Assembly (NCBI GenBank): GCA_029027265.1
Contig: CP093061.1
Coordinates: 558,001 to 622,000, forward strand
DNA: 64,000 nucleotides
Origin: Sulfurospirillum_A sp029027265
Lineage (GTDB): Bacteria; Campylobacterota; Campylobacteria; Campylobacterales; Sulfurospirillaceae
Direction of reading: 5' to 3'
A program made the translations under genes and the position numbers. Within the stretch, counting starts at the first letter, position 1; every line of letters begins with the position of its first letter. Positions 26,379-36,625 of the stretch are shown here, piece by piece. The notes below the pieces were generated by a model. The model was given only the letters and a program-made list of their open reading frames with translations, had not been told where the DNA came from and searched no databases.

Positions 26379-28354
26379 ATGTAAAGTATTGTGATGCATT
26401 AGTTATAGGTGGAGGACTTGCAGGTTTAAGAGCTGCGGTTGCTTCTCAATCAAGAGGTTTAAGTACGACTGTTTTATCTCTTATTCCAGTTAAACGTTCT
26501 CATTCAGCGGCGGCTCAAGGTGGCATGCAAGCTAGTCTTGGAAACTCAAAAATGAGTAGAGGTGACAATGAAGATGTTCACTTTTCCGACACGGTTAAAG
26601 GCAGTGACTGGGGCTGTGACCAAGAAGTGGCGCGTATGTTTGTTACAGTTGCACCAAAAGCAATTAGAGAATTAGCTGCTTGGGGCGTGCCTTGGACAAG
26701 AATCACAAAAGGTCCGAGAGAAGCTGTTATGAATGCAGAGAGAGTCACTATTACTGAGGATGATGAAGTTCATGGTATGATTCATTCTCGTGACTTTGGT
26801 GGAACTAAAAAGTGGAGAACTTGTTACACAGCAGATGCAACAGGTCACACAATGCTTTTTGGTGTAGCAAATGAAGCACTAAAGCATAATGTAAATATAG
26901 AAGATAGAAAAGAAGCAATTTCTTTAATTCATGAAAACAATCGCTGTTATGGAGCTATTGTTAGAGATCTTGTAAGTGGTGAGCTTACTGCTTATGTTGC
27001 AAAAGGAACATTGATTGCAACTGGTGGATATGGAAAAATTTATAAACAAACAACAAATGCTGTTGTATGTGAAGGAATTGGTGCGGCAATTGCACTTGAA
27101 ACTGGAGTAGCAACTCTAGGAAATATGGAAGCAGTTCAGTTTCACCCAACTCCAATTGTACCTTCAGGTATTCTTTTAACAGAAGGTTGTCGTGGAGATG
27201 GTGGAATTCTAAGAGATGTTGATGGATATAGATTTATGCCAGATTACGAACCAGAGAAAAAAGAGCTTGCTTCTCGTGACGTTGTTTCAAGAAGAATGCT
27301 AGAGCATATCAGAAATGGTAAAGGTGTTAAGTCTCCTTATGGTGATCACTTATGGTTAGATATTTCTATTTTAGGACGTGAGCATATTGAGAAAAACTTA
27401 CGTGATGTTCAAGAAATTTGTCAAATATTCAATGGAATAGATCCAGCTGATGAGGGTCCAAAAGGTTGGGCACCAGTTCTTCCTATGCAACACTACTCAA
27501 TGGGTGGAATTAGAACAAAACCCACAGGAGAGTCTCAAAAACTAAATGGACTATTTTGTTGTGGAGAAGCATCTTGTTGGGATATGCACGGGTTTAATAG
27601 ACTTGGTGGTAACTCAGTGAGTGAAACTGTTGTGGCCGGTATGATTGTTGGTAACTATTTTGCTGATTATTGTGAATCAAATGATATAGATATAAGCACA
27701 AAAACACTTCAAAATGCTGTTGATGATAAAGCAAATTATATGAAAGAACTTCTTGTAAAAGAGGGAACATATGATGTATTTAAAATCAAAAACGAGATGA
27801 AAGCTATCATGTGGGATAAAGTTGCGATTTTCCGTGATGCTGAAGGCCTTACTGAAGCTGTAAATAAACTTGAAGAGCTTTATAAACAATCACTTGATGT
27901 AAAAGTAAAATCAAAAACACTTTCTGCTAACCCAGAACTTGAAGAAGCGTATAGAGTTCCTATGATGTTAAAACTTGCTCTTTGTGTTGCACTTGGGGCA
28001 CGTGAAAGAACAGAGAGTCGTGGAGCACACTATAGAGAAGATTTTCTTAAACGTGATGATGCAAACTGGTTAAAAAGAACTCTTGCGACTTGGAATAAAG
28101 ATGCGACTTTACCAACTCTAAGTTATGAAGACTTAGATATCATGAAAATGGAGATTCCTCCAGCATTCCGTGGTTATGGTGCAAAAGGTATGCTTATTGA
28201 GAATGAAATAAGTACTAAGCGTCAAGAAGAAGTAGATAAGATTCGTGAAGAGATGGAAGCTGCTGGTAAAGACAGATATGAGATTCAAGAAGCACTCATG
28301 CCATTTGAATTACAAGCACAATATAAAGTACAAAATGAAAGACTTGGAGATTAA
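26375..28354 (+). CDS. frdA: Fumarate reductase flavoprotein subunit
   Basis: A 659-residue catalytic subunit reducing fumarate to succinate. The FAD dinucleotide fold is at 11-17 (GGGLAGL), and the covalent-FAD histidine is H43 in SHSAAAQGG. HPTPIVPSGILLTEGCRGDGG carries substrate-site residues and ARERTESRGAHYRED the C-terminal signature. Length fits the epsilon-type FrdA. The C-A-B gene order is that of Wolinella and Campylobacter. Confidence 0.96.
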   Translation: MNVKYCDALVIGGGLAGLRAAVASQSRGLSTTVLSLIPVKRSHSAAAQGGMQASLGNSKMSRGDNEDVHFSDTVKGSDWGCDQEVARMFVTVAPKAIRELAAWGVPWTRITKGPREAVMNAERVTITEDDEVHGMIHSRDFGGTKKWRTCYTADATGHTMLFGVANEALKHNVNIEDRKEAISLIHENNRCYGAIVRDLVSGELTAYVAKGTLIATGGYGKIYKQTTNAVVCEGIGAAIALETGVATLGNMEAVQFHPTPIVPSGILLTEGCRGDGGILRDVDGYRFMPDYEPEKKELASRDVVSRRMLEHIRNGKGVKSPYGDHLWLDISILGREHIEKNLRDVQEICQIFNGIDPADEGPKGWAPVLPMQHYSMGGIRTKPTGESQKLNGLFCCGEASCWDMHGFNRLGGNSVSETVVAGMIVGNYFADYCESNDIDISTKTLQNAVDDKANYMKELLVKEGTYDVFKIKNEMKAIMWDKVAIFRDAEGLTEAVNKLEELYKQSLDVKVKSKTLSANPELEEAYRVPMMLKLALCVALGARERTESRGAHYREDFLKRDDANWLKRTLATWNKDATLPTLSYEDLDIMKMEIPPAFRGYGAKGMLIENEISTKRQEEVDKIREEMEAAGKDRYEIQEALMPFELQAQYKVQNERLGD

Positions 28355-28356
28355 AA

Positions 28357-29076
28357 ATGAGCAGAACAGTAACTATAAAAGCATTAAAATATAATCCAAA
28401 CTCAAAAGTTTCTAAGCCGCATATGGTGGAGTATAAATTAGAAGAGACTGATGGAATGACTCTTTTTATTGCTTTAACTAAAATCCGTGAAGAGATGGAT
28501 GCTGATCTGTCTTTTGACTTTGTTTGTCGTGCAGGAATCTGTGGAAGCTGTGGAATGATGGTAAATGGTAAACCTCAGTTGGCATGTAGAACTCTTACAA
28601 AAGATTATGAAGATGGTGTATTGGAACTTTTTCCTATGCCTGCTTTTAAACTTCTCAAAGACCTTTCAGTTGACACAGGAAACTGGATGAATGATATGAG
28701 TAAAAAAGTTGAGAGTTGGATACATACTAATGAAGAAGTTGACATCTCTAAACTAGAAGCTCCAGTTGAGCCAACAGTTGCAGATGAAACGTTTGAACTT
28801 GATCGTTGTATTGAGTGTGGTATTTGTGTTGCAGCTTGTGGAACAAAACTTATGAGACCAGATTTCATAGGTGCTGTTGGACTTAACAGAGTTGCACGTT
28901 TTCAGCTAGATCCACATGATAACAGAACTGATGAAGATTTTTACGAGTTAGTTGGTGATGATGATGGAATTTTTGGATGTATGAGCCTCTTGGCTTGTGA
29001 AGATAACTGTCCAAAACACTTGCCACTTCAGAGCAAGATAGCTTATATGAGACGTAAACTAGTAGCATTACGTTAA
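28357..29076 (+). CDS. frdB: Fumarate reductase iron-sulfur subunit
   Basis: A 239-residue electron-transfer subunit. The [2Fe-2S] motif CRAGICGSCGMM with downstream LACRT lies in the N-terminal domain. The C-terminal domain has CIECGICVAACG and CMSLLACEDNCP for the [4Fe-4S] and [3Fe-4S] clusters. It starts two bases after frdA and ends the operon. Confidence 0.96.
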   Translation: MSRTVTIKALKYNPNSKVSKPHMVEYKLEETDGMTLFIALTKIREEMDADLSFDFVCRAGICGSCGMMVNGKPQLACRTLTKDYEDGVLELFPMPAFKLLKDLSVDTGNWMNDMSKKVESWIHTNEEVDISKLEAPVEPTVADETFELDRCIECGICVAACGTKLMRPDFIGAVGLNRVARFQLDPHDNRTDEDFYELVGDDDGIFGCMSLLACEDNCPKHLPLQSKIAYMRRKLVALR

Positions 29077-29082
29077 ACTTTC

Positions 29083-29112
29083 TTGAGGGTGCCACTTTAG
29101 TGTCATCCTCAA
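29083..29112 (+). terminator. Probable terminator after frdB
   Basis: TTGAGGGTGCCACT and AGTGTCATCCTCAA pair at 12 of 14 positions around a two-base centre, seven bases after the frdB stop. The downstream T-run is weak (CTCTTTT), so termination may be partial. Confidence 0.5.
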
Positions 29113-29172
29113 ACCTCTTTTAAATATTACTTTTAGTATACTTCACAATCAAATTCTATGTAGGAGTAGTAT

Positions 29173-29376
29173 ATGTGTGTGAGTAGAATACAAAGATTAA
29201 TGACGTCAATAATTTTAGGTTTAGTGCTATTTTTTGGCATGACAGATAATATAACATCAGCAATAGCTTTACAGGTTTTTGTTATAATTATGATGATAAT
29301 TTGGGCTATAACAAACTTTTGCCCATCAATATGGGTACTAAAAAAACTTTTTCCACCTTGTAGTTGGGATAAATAA
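29173..29376 (+). CDS. DUF2892-like small membrane protein
   Basis: A 67-residue protein with two membrane helices and the end motif NFCPSIWVLKKLFPPC. The layout (RIQRLMTSIILG then a CP motif) resembles DUF2892/YgaP membrane domains. ATG at 29173 has TAGGAG six bases upstream. It stands alone between frdB and the dynamin pair; its function is unknown. Confidence 0.65.
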   Translation: MCVSRIQRLMTSIILGLVLFFGMTDNITSAIALQVFVIIMMIIWAITNFCPSIWVLKKLFPPCSWDK

Positions 29377-29393
29377 CAACGGAATAAAAACAT

Positions 29394-31730
29394 ATGCATA
29401 TAATGAACGATTTTTTTCTTCTTATTTGGAAAGAAGATGTAAAGAGACTATTTTCTAGTAGTGGTGACATAAATAGTTTTTTACAATCAGTGTTGAAAAA
29501 CAATTATGAAGCATTTTGTGATTATGCTTCTATAATTTTAATTGTTTCACAAGCTAATTTAGAGGAACTTAAAGAGATAGAAGAATCTAGAAAAGCTATT
29601 CAATTTCTTTCAGGTCTTAACGAATGGGATAAAAAAAGGGTTCAATTTTTGCAAAAAGAGCTACTGTATTTTTTAAATACTAAAGGCAGTATTAAACTTA
29701 ATAAAGAGATTCAACAAAGATTTGACAAGCTTAGAAAAGAAGATGTTATTGGCTATGAAAAAGCGCGTAAACTCATAAGCCTTTTAGCTCTTATTGAAGA
29801 GAAAAAAGAGCTGATTGAACCTTTACATGTAACAAAAGCAAAAGAGGGCTCAAACTTCTATGAGAGTGCTATAAACCTTTTTTGTACAGCTATAGAAAAT
29901 CTTAAAAAATCAGTTGAAGATAAAACTCTCATAGATAAATTGGAAAAAATCCCAGCAAAACTAAAAAATCAAAAATTTTCTATTGGCATTACAGGTGTTA
30001 TGAACGCTGGTAAATCAACTATGCTAAATGCCCTTTTGGGAAAAGAGATATTGGGTACTTCAGTCATACCAGAGACTGCAAACTTGACACTTATAAAATA
30101 TGCAAAAAAAACAAGTGCAAAAGTGAATTTTTGGAATGCAAATGAGTGGAAAGCAATAGAAACAAGTTCTAACATATTAGAGAATATGAAACCATTTATA
30201 AAAGAGACAAAAGAGCATTTTGGAAATAAATTAAAAGAATATATTACAGATAATGGGAAAAGCTATGAAATTAGCATAGATGAACTTCCTTCTTTTACAT
30301 CAGCAGAACATTCCGATAAGAGATGTAATCTTGTTAAAAGTGTAGAGCTTTATACTGATTTGAAGTTTGTTGAAAATGGAGTTGAAATAGTCGATACTCC
30401 TGGACTTGATGACCCTGTAATACAGCGTGAAGAGATAACAAAAGGTTACGTTTCACAATGTGATTTGATGATACACCTTATGAATGTAAATCAATCAGCA
30501 ACCCAAAAAGATATAGAGTTTATAACAGATACTCTTTTGTATCAAAATGTAGCAAGACTTCTTGTGGTTATTACTAGAATTGATACAGTAGGCGAGAGTG
30601 AACTTAAAGAAGTTATAGCATATACAAAATCGAGTATAAAAACAAAACTAGAGAGCTTAAATAAACAGAGTAGTTTTGATAGTATTATAGAAAAAATAGA
30701 TTTTATACCAATTGCAGGACTTCAAGCACTAAATCACAGGCTTGGTAAGGGTGATAGTAGTTACCCCATAGAAAAAACAGGAATTTTAAGAGTAGAAAAG
30801 TACTTAGATGAAATTTTGTTTGGAGATAGCTCTGAAAAAGTAAAACTTATAGTAGAAGCAAATAAAAAAGAGATAATTCATATAATAAAAACAAGTAAAA
30901 ACTCTTTACATGTAGAGAAAGATTTACTAGGTAAAAGTGCAAGTGAGATTAAAAATGAATACGATAAATACCAAGAAGAGATAAGAGAAATAAAAGAGCA
31001 AATAAAAAAATTGACTCAAAAAATATTAGATGAAAAAGATGAATTGATTGGCTATTTTTCAACACTGGAAAATTTTTCAAAAAATAAATTTTTATCTCTT
31101 CAAGCAGTTGTAAAAAGAAGAGTGCTTGATGATGTTTCATACGAAATAAGAAAAAACAAGAAAAAACCTGAAGCAAAGAGAATAGCTTACATAATAGAAA
31201 CAGCTTTGAAAGATGGTTTCATAGATTTGTTAAGAGATTATAGATATCAGTTTTCTAAAAAAATAGAGAACTCTTTTGAAAAAATAAGTAGAGATTTTAG
31301 CTCATTTATGCAAACAAGTAATCGTCAAAGTGATGCAAAAGAGTTTTTTGAAAAGCATTTTTCTGATTTGAATTTAGTTAATTCAAATGCAGTATTGATT
31401 ACGCAAGTAAATGGTGCTATAAAATCTTATTCTAAAAAAGATATTGATGGATTGAGTACAACTTTGGAAACATATTTTCAAAGTGCTATGGATGAGCTTT
31501 ATCAAAAGTTTAATTTTAAAACCAAAAAAATAAATCAAGAGTTAGTAGATGGATTTGAGTTAGAGTGTAAAGCCCCTGTTGAGGCAATAGAATTTGATAT
31601 GAACTCAAAAGAGCAGATTTTAGAAAATGCTCAAAAAAGGGCAGAAAACAGGTCTTACGATGCTTCTGAACGACTGGCAGAAATAGAACTAAAACTACAA
31701 GTTTTAGCAAAAGTAGAGGGAGATTTATGA
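29394..31730 (+). CDS. Bacterial dynamin-like GTPase, first of a pair
   Basis: A 778-residue large GTPase. The P-loop GVMNAGKSTM is at about 202, the G3 motif VDTPGLDDP at about 333 and G4 TRIDTVG at about 396. Long helices rich in Lys/Glu follow (stalk/trunk, 480-778). Paired dynamin-like proteins such as C. jejuni DLP1/DLP2 assemble together and tether or remodel membranes. The gene overlaps its partner by four bases (ATGA). ATG at 29394 is used; a second ATG three codons on is equally possible. Confidence 0.85.
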   Translation: MHIMNDFFLLIWKEDVKRLFSSSGDINSFLQSVLKNNYEAFCDYASIILIVSQANLEELKEIEESRKAIQFLSGLNEWDKKRVQFLQKELLYFLNTKGSIKLNKEIQQRFDKLRKEDVIGYEKARKLISLLALIEEKKELIEPLHVTKAKEGSNFYESAINLFCTAIENLKKSVEDKTLIDKLEKIPAKLKNQKFSIGITGVMNAGKSTMLNALLGKEILGTSVIPETANLTLIKYAKKTSAKVNFWNANEWKAIETSSNILENMKPFIKETKEHFGNKLKEYITDNGKSYEISIDELPSFTSAEHSDKRCNLVKSVELYTDLKFVENGVEIVDTPGLDDPVIQREEITKGYVSQCDLMIHLMNVNQSATQKDIEFITDTLLYQNVARLLVVITRIDTVGESELKEVIAYTKSSIKTKLESLNKQSSFDSIIEKIDFIPIAGLQALNHRLGKGDSSYPIEKTGILRVEKYLDEILFGDSSEKVKLIVEANKKEIIHIIKTSKNSLHVEKDLLGKSASEIKNEYDKYQEEIREIKEQIKKLTQKILDEKDELIGYFSTLENFSKNKFLSLQAVVKRRVLDDVSYEIRKNKKKPEAKRIAYIIETALKDGFIDLLRDYRYQFSKKIENSFEKISRDFSSFMQTSNRQSDAKEFFEKHFSDLNLVNSNAVLITQVNGAIKSYSKKDIDGLSTTLETYFQSAMDELYQKFNFKTKKINQELVDGFELECKAPVEAIEFDMNSKEQILENAQKRAENRSYDASERLAEIELKLQVLAKVEGDL

Positions 31731-33735
31731 GTATACTTGATAGTTTTATAACTTCTTATAAAGAAAAATTTACTAAAGAAATTCCTGCCTTTGATGAGTC
31801 TCTTTTAGGACTAATACAAAAAACACAGTATACACTGCTTGATGAAAAAATGTCAGCATCAAAGGAGCTTATAGCAAAACTTTCTTCTTTACATGTAAGA
31901 GCAAAAGAGCCTATGAAAGTAGCGATTACTGGACAGTTTTCTAGTGGAAAATCAACATTTTTAAATGCACTACTTTCTAAAAATATACTTCCAACTGGTA
32001 TAACTCCTGTAACTTCAAAAGTAAATTACATTAAGTATGGCGATGAACTTAAGATAAAAATAAATTATAAAGATGGTAGAGAAGAGTTTCAAAGTGTAGA
32101 GCACATTGCAAAGTTCACTGACCAAAGAGGCGAGGTTGAAGAGATAGAGTACCTTACTCTTTATGTCCCTCTCTCCCTTTTAAAAGAGATTGAGTTTGTA
32201 GATACTCCTGGACTTAACTCACAAGCTATAACAGACACTACAACAACACAAAAAGTTCTTAAAGAGGTAGATGGAATTATTTGGCTCTCACTCATAGACA
32301 ATGCTGGAAAATTAAGTGAAGCAAAAGTTCTTGAAGAGTATCTAAATGAGTATCAAAACAAATCATTATGTGTTTTAAATCAAAAAGATAAGTTTTCACA
32401 GAGCCAAGTAGCTCAAACAACGCAGTATGTAAAAAAGAGTTTTGCTGAGTTTTTTAGTGAGGTAATACCAATTTCTGCAAAACAAGCACTTGAATCAAGA
32501 AGTCATGATAAAAATGTACTTATAATGAAGAGCTAGAAGAGTTTTTGAGTAGTTTATCTAAAGATATAAAGTCAAATAATTTAAAAGATATAAAAAGTTC
32601 GTATGAGATGTATCAAAAAGATGTAGATACCATATTAAATAGTGATTTAAATAAGAATATAGAGCTTTTAAAAGAGTCAAACATAGAGTTGGTTTTAGAT
32701 TTTATTAATGCCCAAATTAGACCAATTGCCAATAGCTCAAAAGAATTTGCTATTAAAAAAGATATTACTCTCATTAGTAACTCGCTTATAAAACAGCATG
32801 AACTCTTTTTGAAGATATATGCAGAACTCTCTACTGAGCTTAGTAATTTTGAAAAAGAGTCAGATGAGAAGTTTAGTGAACTTAAAATCAGATTTACTAA
32901 AAAACTAAAAGATGCTTATAGTAAAATTGAAGAAATAATTGACACAATTGCCAATGATATTTACAATCATATTGACACTGCAACAAGACAAAGATATGCC
33001 AAACAAAAAGCAGGATTTTTAAATAGCAAGGTAACTTATGAAGCAGTAGAGTACAAAGCTTCAAAAATTGATTCTGATTTAATATACAAGCATCTTTTTT
33101 ATGATGATGATGTAGTTGGAAAGATGTTTAAAAAGTATGTTAGGAATCTTAAAGAGATTCAAAATGAAGTAAATGAAAACAATGCTTTGGTTTATGAGTT
33201 ACTAAAAAAGAAAATTAGAAAATGGCAAAACCCTTATGAATTCATAAGAAAATCAGAAGATATGCATTCTGATATAGAGTTTGCAAATATGAGAAAATTT
33301 GCCTCAAAAGCTTATGAAAACATACTAAAACCCTTTAGTGATGAGATGCACTCTTCATATGCACAGATAAGTTCACAGTTTAACCACTTAAGTTCAGCTG
33401 TAAGTTTTAACTACCAAAATGCTACTGAAGTTAGTGTTGCATTTTTAGAGAAAAAAATAGGACAGTCTATAAAACTCTATGAAGAAAACCCTACAAAATT
33501 CACTCTATATCAACCAAAACTTGAAGAGATAAAAGAGCGACTAAAAATAAGTTTTCACCTTTATGAACTCTCAAATATGATGAATACAAATAATACTTTT
33601 TTAAATAAAAACTACGATAGACTCATAAAAGAGTTTAAGCTCATTAATGAAGATAGACATAGTTTTATTCAAAAAAGAGAAGAGAGACACCATAAAACAA
33701 TGGAAATTTTAGCTTTACATGTAAAGGAAATTTAG
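31727..33735 (+). pseudogene. Second dynamin-like GTPase of the pair, one frameshift as read
   Basis: The first 269 codons (to 32536) hold the GTPase domain: P-loop GQFSSGKSTF at about 68, VDTPGLNSQ at about 157, G4 NQKD at about 219. The frame then ends, and the rest (32545-33735, helical trunk) continues in another frame. Adding one T at the CTTA of 32519-32522 gives KNVLYNEELEEFLSS and a continuous protein of about 669 residues. It is either a real inactivation or a missed base; the intact remainder favours a recent event or an error. Confidence 0.8.
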
Positions 33736-33748
33736 CCTTTACATGTAA
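33715..33748. terminator. Bidirectional hairpin made of two TACATGTA palindromes
   Basis: TTACATGTAAAGG and CCTTTACATGTAA form a perfect 13 bp stem with an eight-base loop, spanning the ends of the converging dynamin and AI-2E permease genes (stops at 33735 and 33739). The position fits a shared terminator. The arms are two inverted copies of the palindrome that is over-represented in this window. Confidence 0.6.
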
Positions 33749-34776
33749 TTACGATTTTTTAAAAGTTCATACAGTTTTAATATAGAGATAAAAAAAGCTG
33801 TGATTGCTGGTCCTAGAATCATACCCCAAAAACCAAAGGTTGAAAGTCCTGCAATGATAGCGAAGAATATAAGTAGTTCATTTATTTTTGTTGGAACTTT
33901 TGAAAAAGTGTTGATGTATTTTATGATAAGTGGTTTTATAAAAGTATCTGCTATGATAGAAATAACGATGATAGAGTACGAAGCTATTACAATAGCCTCT
34001 AAGACATTACCACGAGCTAATTCGTAAGCACAGATTGGAATCCACATTAAAGCTCCGCCAATGACTGGTATGAGTGAAGCAAAACCATAAAGAATCCCAA
34101 GAAGCAGACCATCATATCCAAAGAACATACCAATGATAGCAAATAGAGTTCCTTCAAAAATAGCAGTAACTAAGATAGAGTAAAAAAGAACACTCATTAC
34201 ATTGGATACTTCTCCAAAGACAAGATCTATCTCTTTATCTTCTAGTGGTGTTAAGTTTTTTGAATAGTGTACTAATTCTTTGCCATATAAGTTTGCAAAG
34301 AAGAAAAATACTATTATAAGAAACATATCTTTTAGAAAATTTGCACTATTTGTTCCAATAAAAGCTGCATAAGAGAGAGTATTTTTTGTTAAATTTGCTA
34401 AATCAAAATTTTTAAAAAATTCATCTATTTTTGGTTTTAAAAAAGATAGAGTATCTGGTAATTGGTAATTTAAAGATGAGATATATGCAACAGTTTTGTC
34501 TATTATTGTATGGTCAAAGTTATTAACAGTTGACCCAATAGATGTGATAATATAAACAATGGGTCCAAAAAATAGAACTGATAAAAGAAGAGTCGAAAGT
34601 AGTGCTGCAATGACTCTGTTTTTTGTTACATGTAAGAGTTTTAGATTTATACTATAAGTTGCTATTGAAAGTAGTGATGCAATAGCAAGAGTAAGTAAAA
34701 ATGGTTCATAAAGTCTAAGTATCCAATAAAGAACAATTAAAAAAATGGCTCCAAAAAATATTTTTCCATTACCCAT
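33739..34776 (-). CDS. AI-2E family transporter (PerM/YdiK-like permease)
   Basis: A 345-residue protein with about eight membrane helices and the family feature of a long central soluble stretch before ILYGFASLIPVIGGALMWIP. Family members export autoinducer-2 or other small molecules or act as Na+/H+ antiporters; the substrate here is unknown. An ATG at 34776 is chosen over 34794 because AAAGGA lies seven bases before it. It overlaps the ruvB end by eight bases. Confidence 0.85.
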   Translation of the reverse strand: MGNGKIFFGAIFLIVLYWILRLYEPFLLTLAIASLLSIATYSINLKLLHVTKNRVIAALLSTLLLSVLFFGPIVYIITSIGSTVNNFDHTIIDKTVAYISSLNYQLPDTLSFLKPKIDEFFKNFDLANLTKNTLSYAAFIGTNSANFLKDMFLIIVFFFFANLYGKELVHYSKNLTPLEDKEIDLVFGEVSNVMSVLFYSILVTAIFEGTLFAIIGMFFGYDGLLLGILYGFASLIPVIGGALMWIPICAYELARGNVLEAIVIASYSIIVISIIADTFIKPLIIKYINTFSKVPTKINELLIFFAIIAGLSTFGFWGMILGPAITAFFISILKLYELLKNRNYM

Positions 34777-35782
34777 TAAAAAGTCCTTTGTCATCTGGAT
34801 AACTTAATCTAAAAACATCGTATGCTTTTGGGGTTGCTTTACGGCCACGTGCAGTTCTTTCAATGAAGCCTTTAGCTAAAAGATATGGTTCTATTACATC
34901 TTCTACTGTTCCTTCATCTTCACTCAAAGCCGCCGCAATTGTACTGAGTCCCATTGGTCTTCCTTTTGCGGTAATGAGAATTTCTAAAAATTTTAAATCC
35001 AACTCATCAAACCCCAAGTCATTGACACCTAGCTCCTCTAACCCATATTTGGCTCTCTCTATTGCTATGTTATCTTCATCTGCTACATCAGCATAATCTC
35101 TGATACGTTTTAGCAATCTTAAAGCAATTCTTGGAGTACCTCGACACCGTTTTGCTATTTCTAAAGAAGCTTCTTTGTTGCAATCTTTCTCCAATTTTTT
35201 TGAAGCTCTTATAATAATTTCTCCGAGTTCAATTTGATTGTAAAACTGCAATCTAAAATGCATGCCAAATCTATCTCTCAGAGGTGAGCTTATCATACCA
35301 GCCCTTGTAGTTGCTCCAATGAGCGTAAACCGTGGTAGGTCTATTTTGATAGTTTGTGCTGCAGGTCCACTTCCTATGATTATGTCTAGTCTAAAATCTT
35401 CCATAGCTGGATAGAGTATTTCTTCGATTGCAGGTGAGAGTCTGTGAATTTCATCTATGAAAAGTACATCTCCCTCTTCAAGGTTAGTCAAAATTGCTGC
35501 TAAATCACCACTTTTTTCTATCATGGGAGCTGCTGTCATTTTTACATTGGCTTCCATCTCATTTGCTATGATGTAAGCTAATGTGGTTTTACCAAGTCCA
35601 GGAGGTCCAAAAAATAGAACATGGTCAAGTGCCTCTTCACGTTTTTTAGAAGCTTTTATGAAAACTTGCAAATTCTTTTTTATTTTTTCTTGACCAATAT
35701 AGCCTTCCCATGTAGTTGGACGCAAGGAAGTTTCATAATCATTTTCAAAAGTTACTTTATCAATTTCTACTATACGTTCCAT
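34769..35782 (-). CDS. ruvB: Holliday junction branch migration ATPase RuvB
   Basis: A 337-residue AAA+ motor. Walker A GPPGLGKTTLAY, Walker B LFIDEIHRL, sensor GATTRAGMISSPLRDRFG and the C-terminal winged helix (IERTARGRKATPKAYDVF) are intact. It moves four-way junctions with RuvA. ATG overlaps the panB stop by one base (TAATG). Confidence 0.97.
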   Translation of the reverse strand: MERIVEIDKVTFENDYETSLRPTTWEGYIGQEKIKKNLQVFIKASKKREEALDHVLFFGPPGLGKTTLAYIIANEMEANVKMTAAPMIEKSGDLAAILTNLEEGDVLFIDEIHRLSPAIEEILYPAMEDFRLDIIIGSGPAAQTIKIDLPRFTLIGATTRAGMISSPLRDRFGMHFRLQFYNQIELGEIIIRASKKLEKDCNKEASLEIAKRCRGTPRIALRLLKRIRDYADVADEDNIAIERAKYGLEELGVNDLGFDELDLKFLEILITAKGRPMGLSTIAAALSEDEGTVEDVIEPYLLAKGFIERTARGRKATPKAYDVFRLSYPDDKGLFNG

Positions 35783-36563
35783 TAGTATGTATGTTCCTTT
35801 GTTGGAAAATTTCTAGCCTGTACATCTTTGACATACTCATCAACTGCATTTTTTACTATTTCGCTACCATTTAGATACTGTTTTACAAACTTTGGTTGAA
35901 ATTCTTGAAAAAATCCTAACATATCACTCCAAACCAAAACTTGCCCATCTGTATCTTTCCCAGCACCTATCCCTATAGTCGGGATTTTAACTGCATCACT
36001 AATTCTTTTTGCAGCATCTGCTTTTACACCCTCAATTACCATTGCAAATGCACCAGCTTTTTCAACAGCTTTTGCATCCTCTATGAGTTGAAGAGTATCT
36101 TCTTCTGTTTTCCCACGAACTTTATATCCGCCTTCACTTCTAACATATTGAGGCATAAGTCCAATATGTCCCATTACTGCTATGGAGTTACAGGTAAGAG
36201 CTTTTATGATGTGAGCACGTTCTACACCACCTTCTATTTTTACAGCATGAGCAGCAGTCTCCTGATAAACTCTTGATGCATTTTTCAGAGCCATTTGTTC
36301 ATCTGTATAAGTTCCAAAAGGCATATCGCAGATAATAAATGTATCTGGAGCACCTTTACAAACTGCATTTGTATGATAAATCATAATTTCAAGAGTTGCA
36401 CTTAGTGTATCTGATTTGTTGTTAAAACTCATATTTAGGCTATCGCCTACTAAAATCATATCTGTTTTTTTATTAAATATTGAGGCAAAAAGAGAGTCAT
36501 AAGCAGTTATGACTGTTAGTGGAGTCCATTTTTTGCTTTTTTTATTGATGTTATTGTTTGCAA
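35782..36563 (-). CDS. panB: 3-methyl-2-oxobutanoate hydroxymethyltransferase, 5' end disturbed
   Basis: PanB makes ketopantoate for coenzyme A. ILVGDSLNMSFN, MPFGTY, VKIEGG, MGHIGLMPQ and VIEGV are family motifs. The first in-frame ATG (36459) would cut off conserved N-terminal sequence that is present upstream in the same frame (TPLTVITAYDSLFASIF). No ATG or GTG lies there. A TTG at 36563 with AAGGA upstream would start the gene if the A7 run (36537-36543) had eight As; otherwise an ATT would have to be used. Confidence 0.85.
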
Positions 36564-36625
36564 TTTAGTTCCTTTAAAATAAAATTTTATCTAAAAGATG
36601 GTATGATTATAATTAAAGGAAAATT

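Noticed and set aside
32505..32545. Programmed frameshift in the second dynamin gene
   Set aside because: There is no slippery heptamer, stem-loop or internal Shine-Dalgarno at CTTATAATG, and the repair is a plain one-base change like the others in the window.
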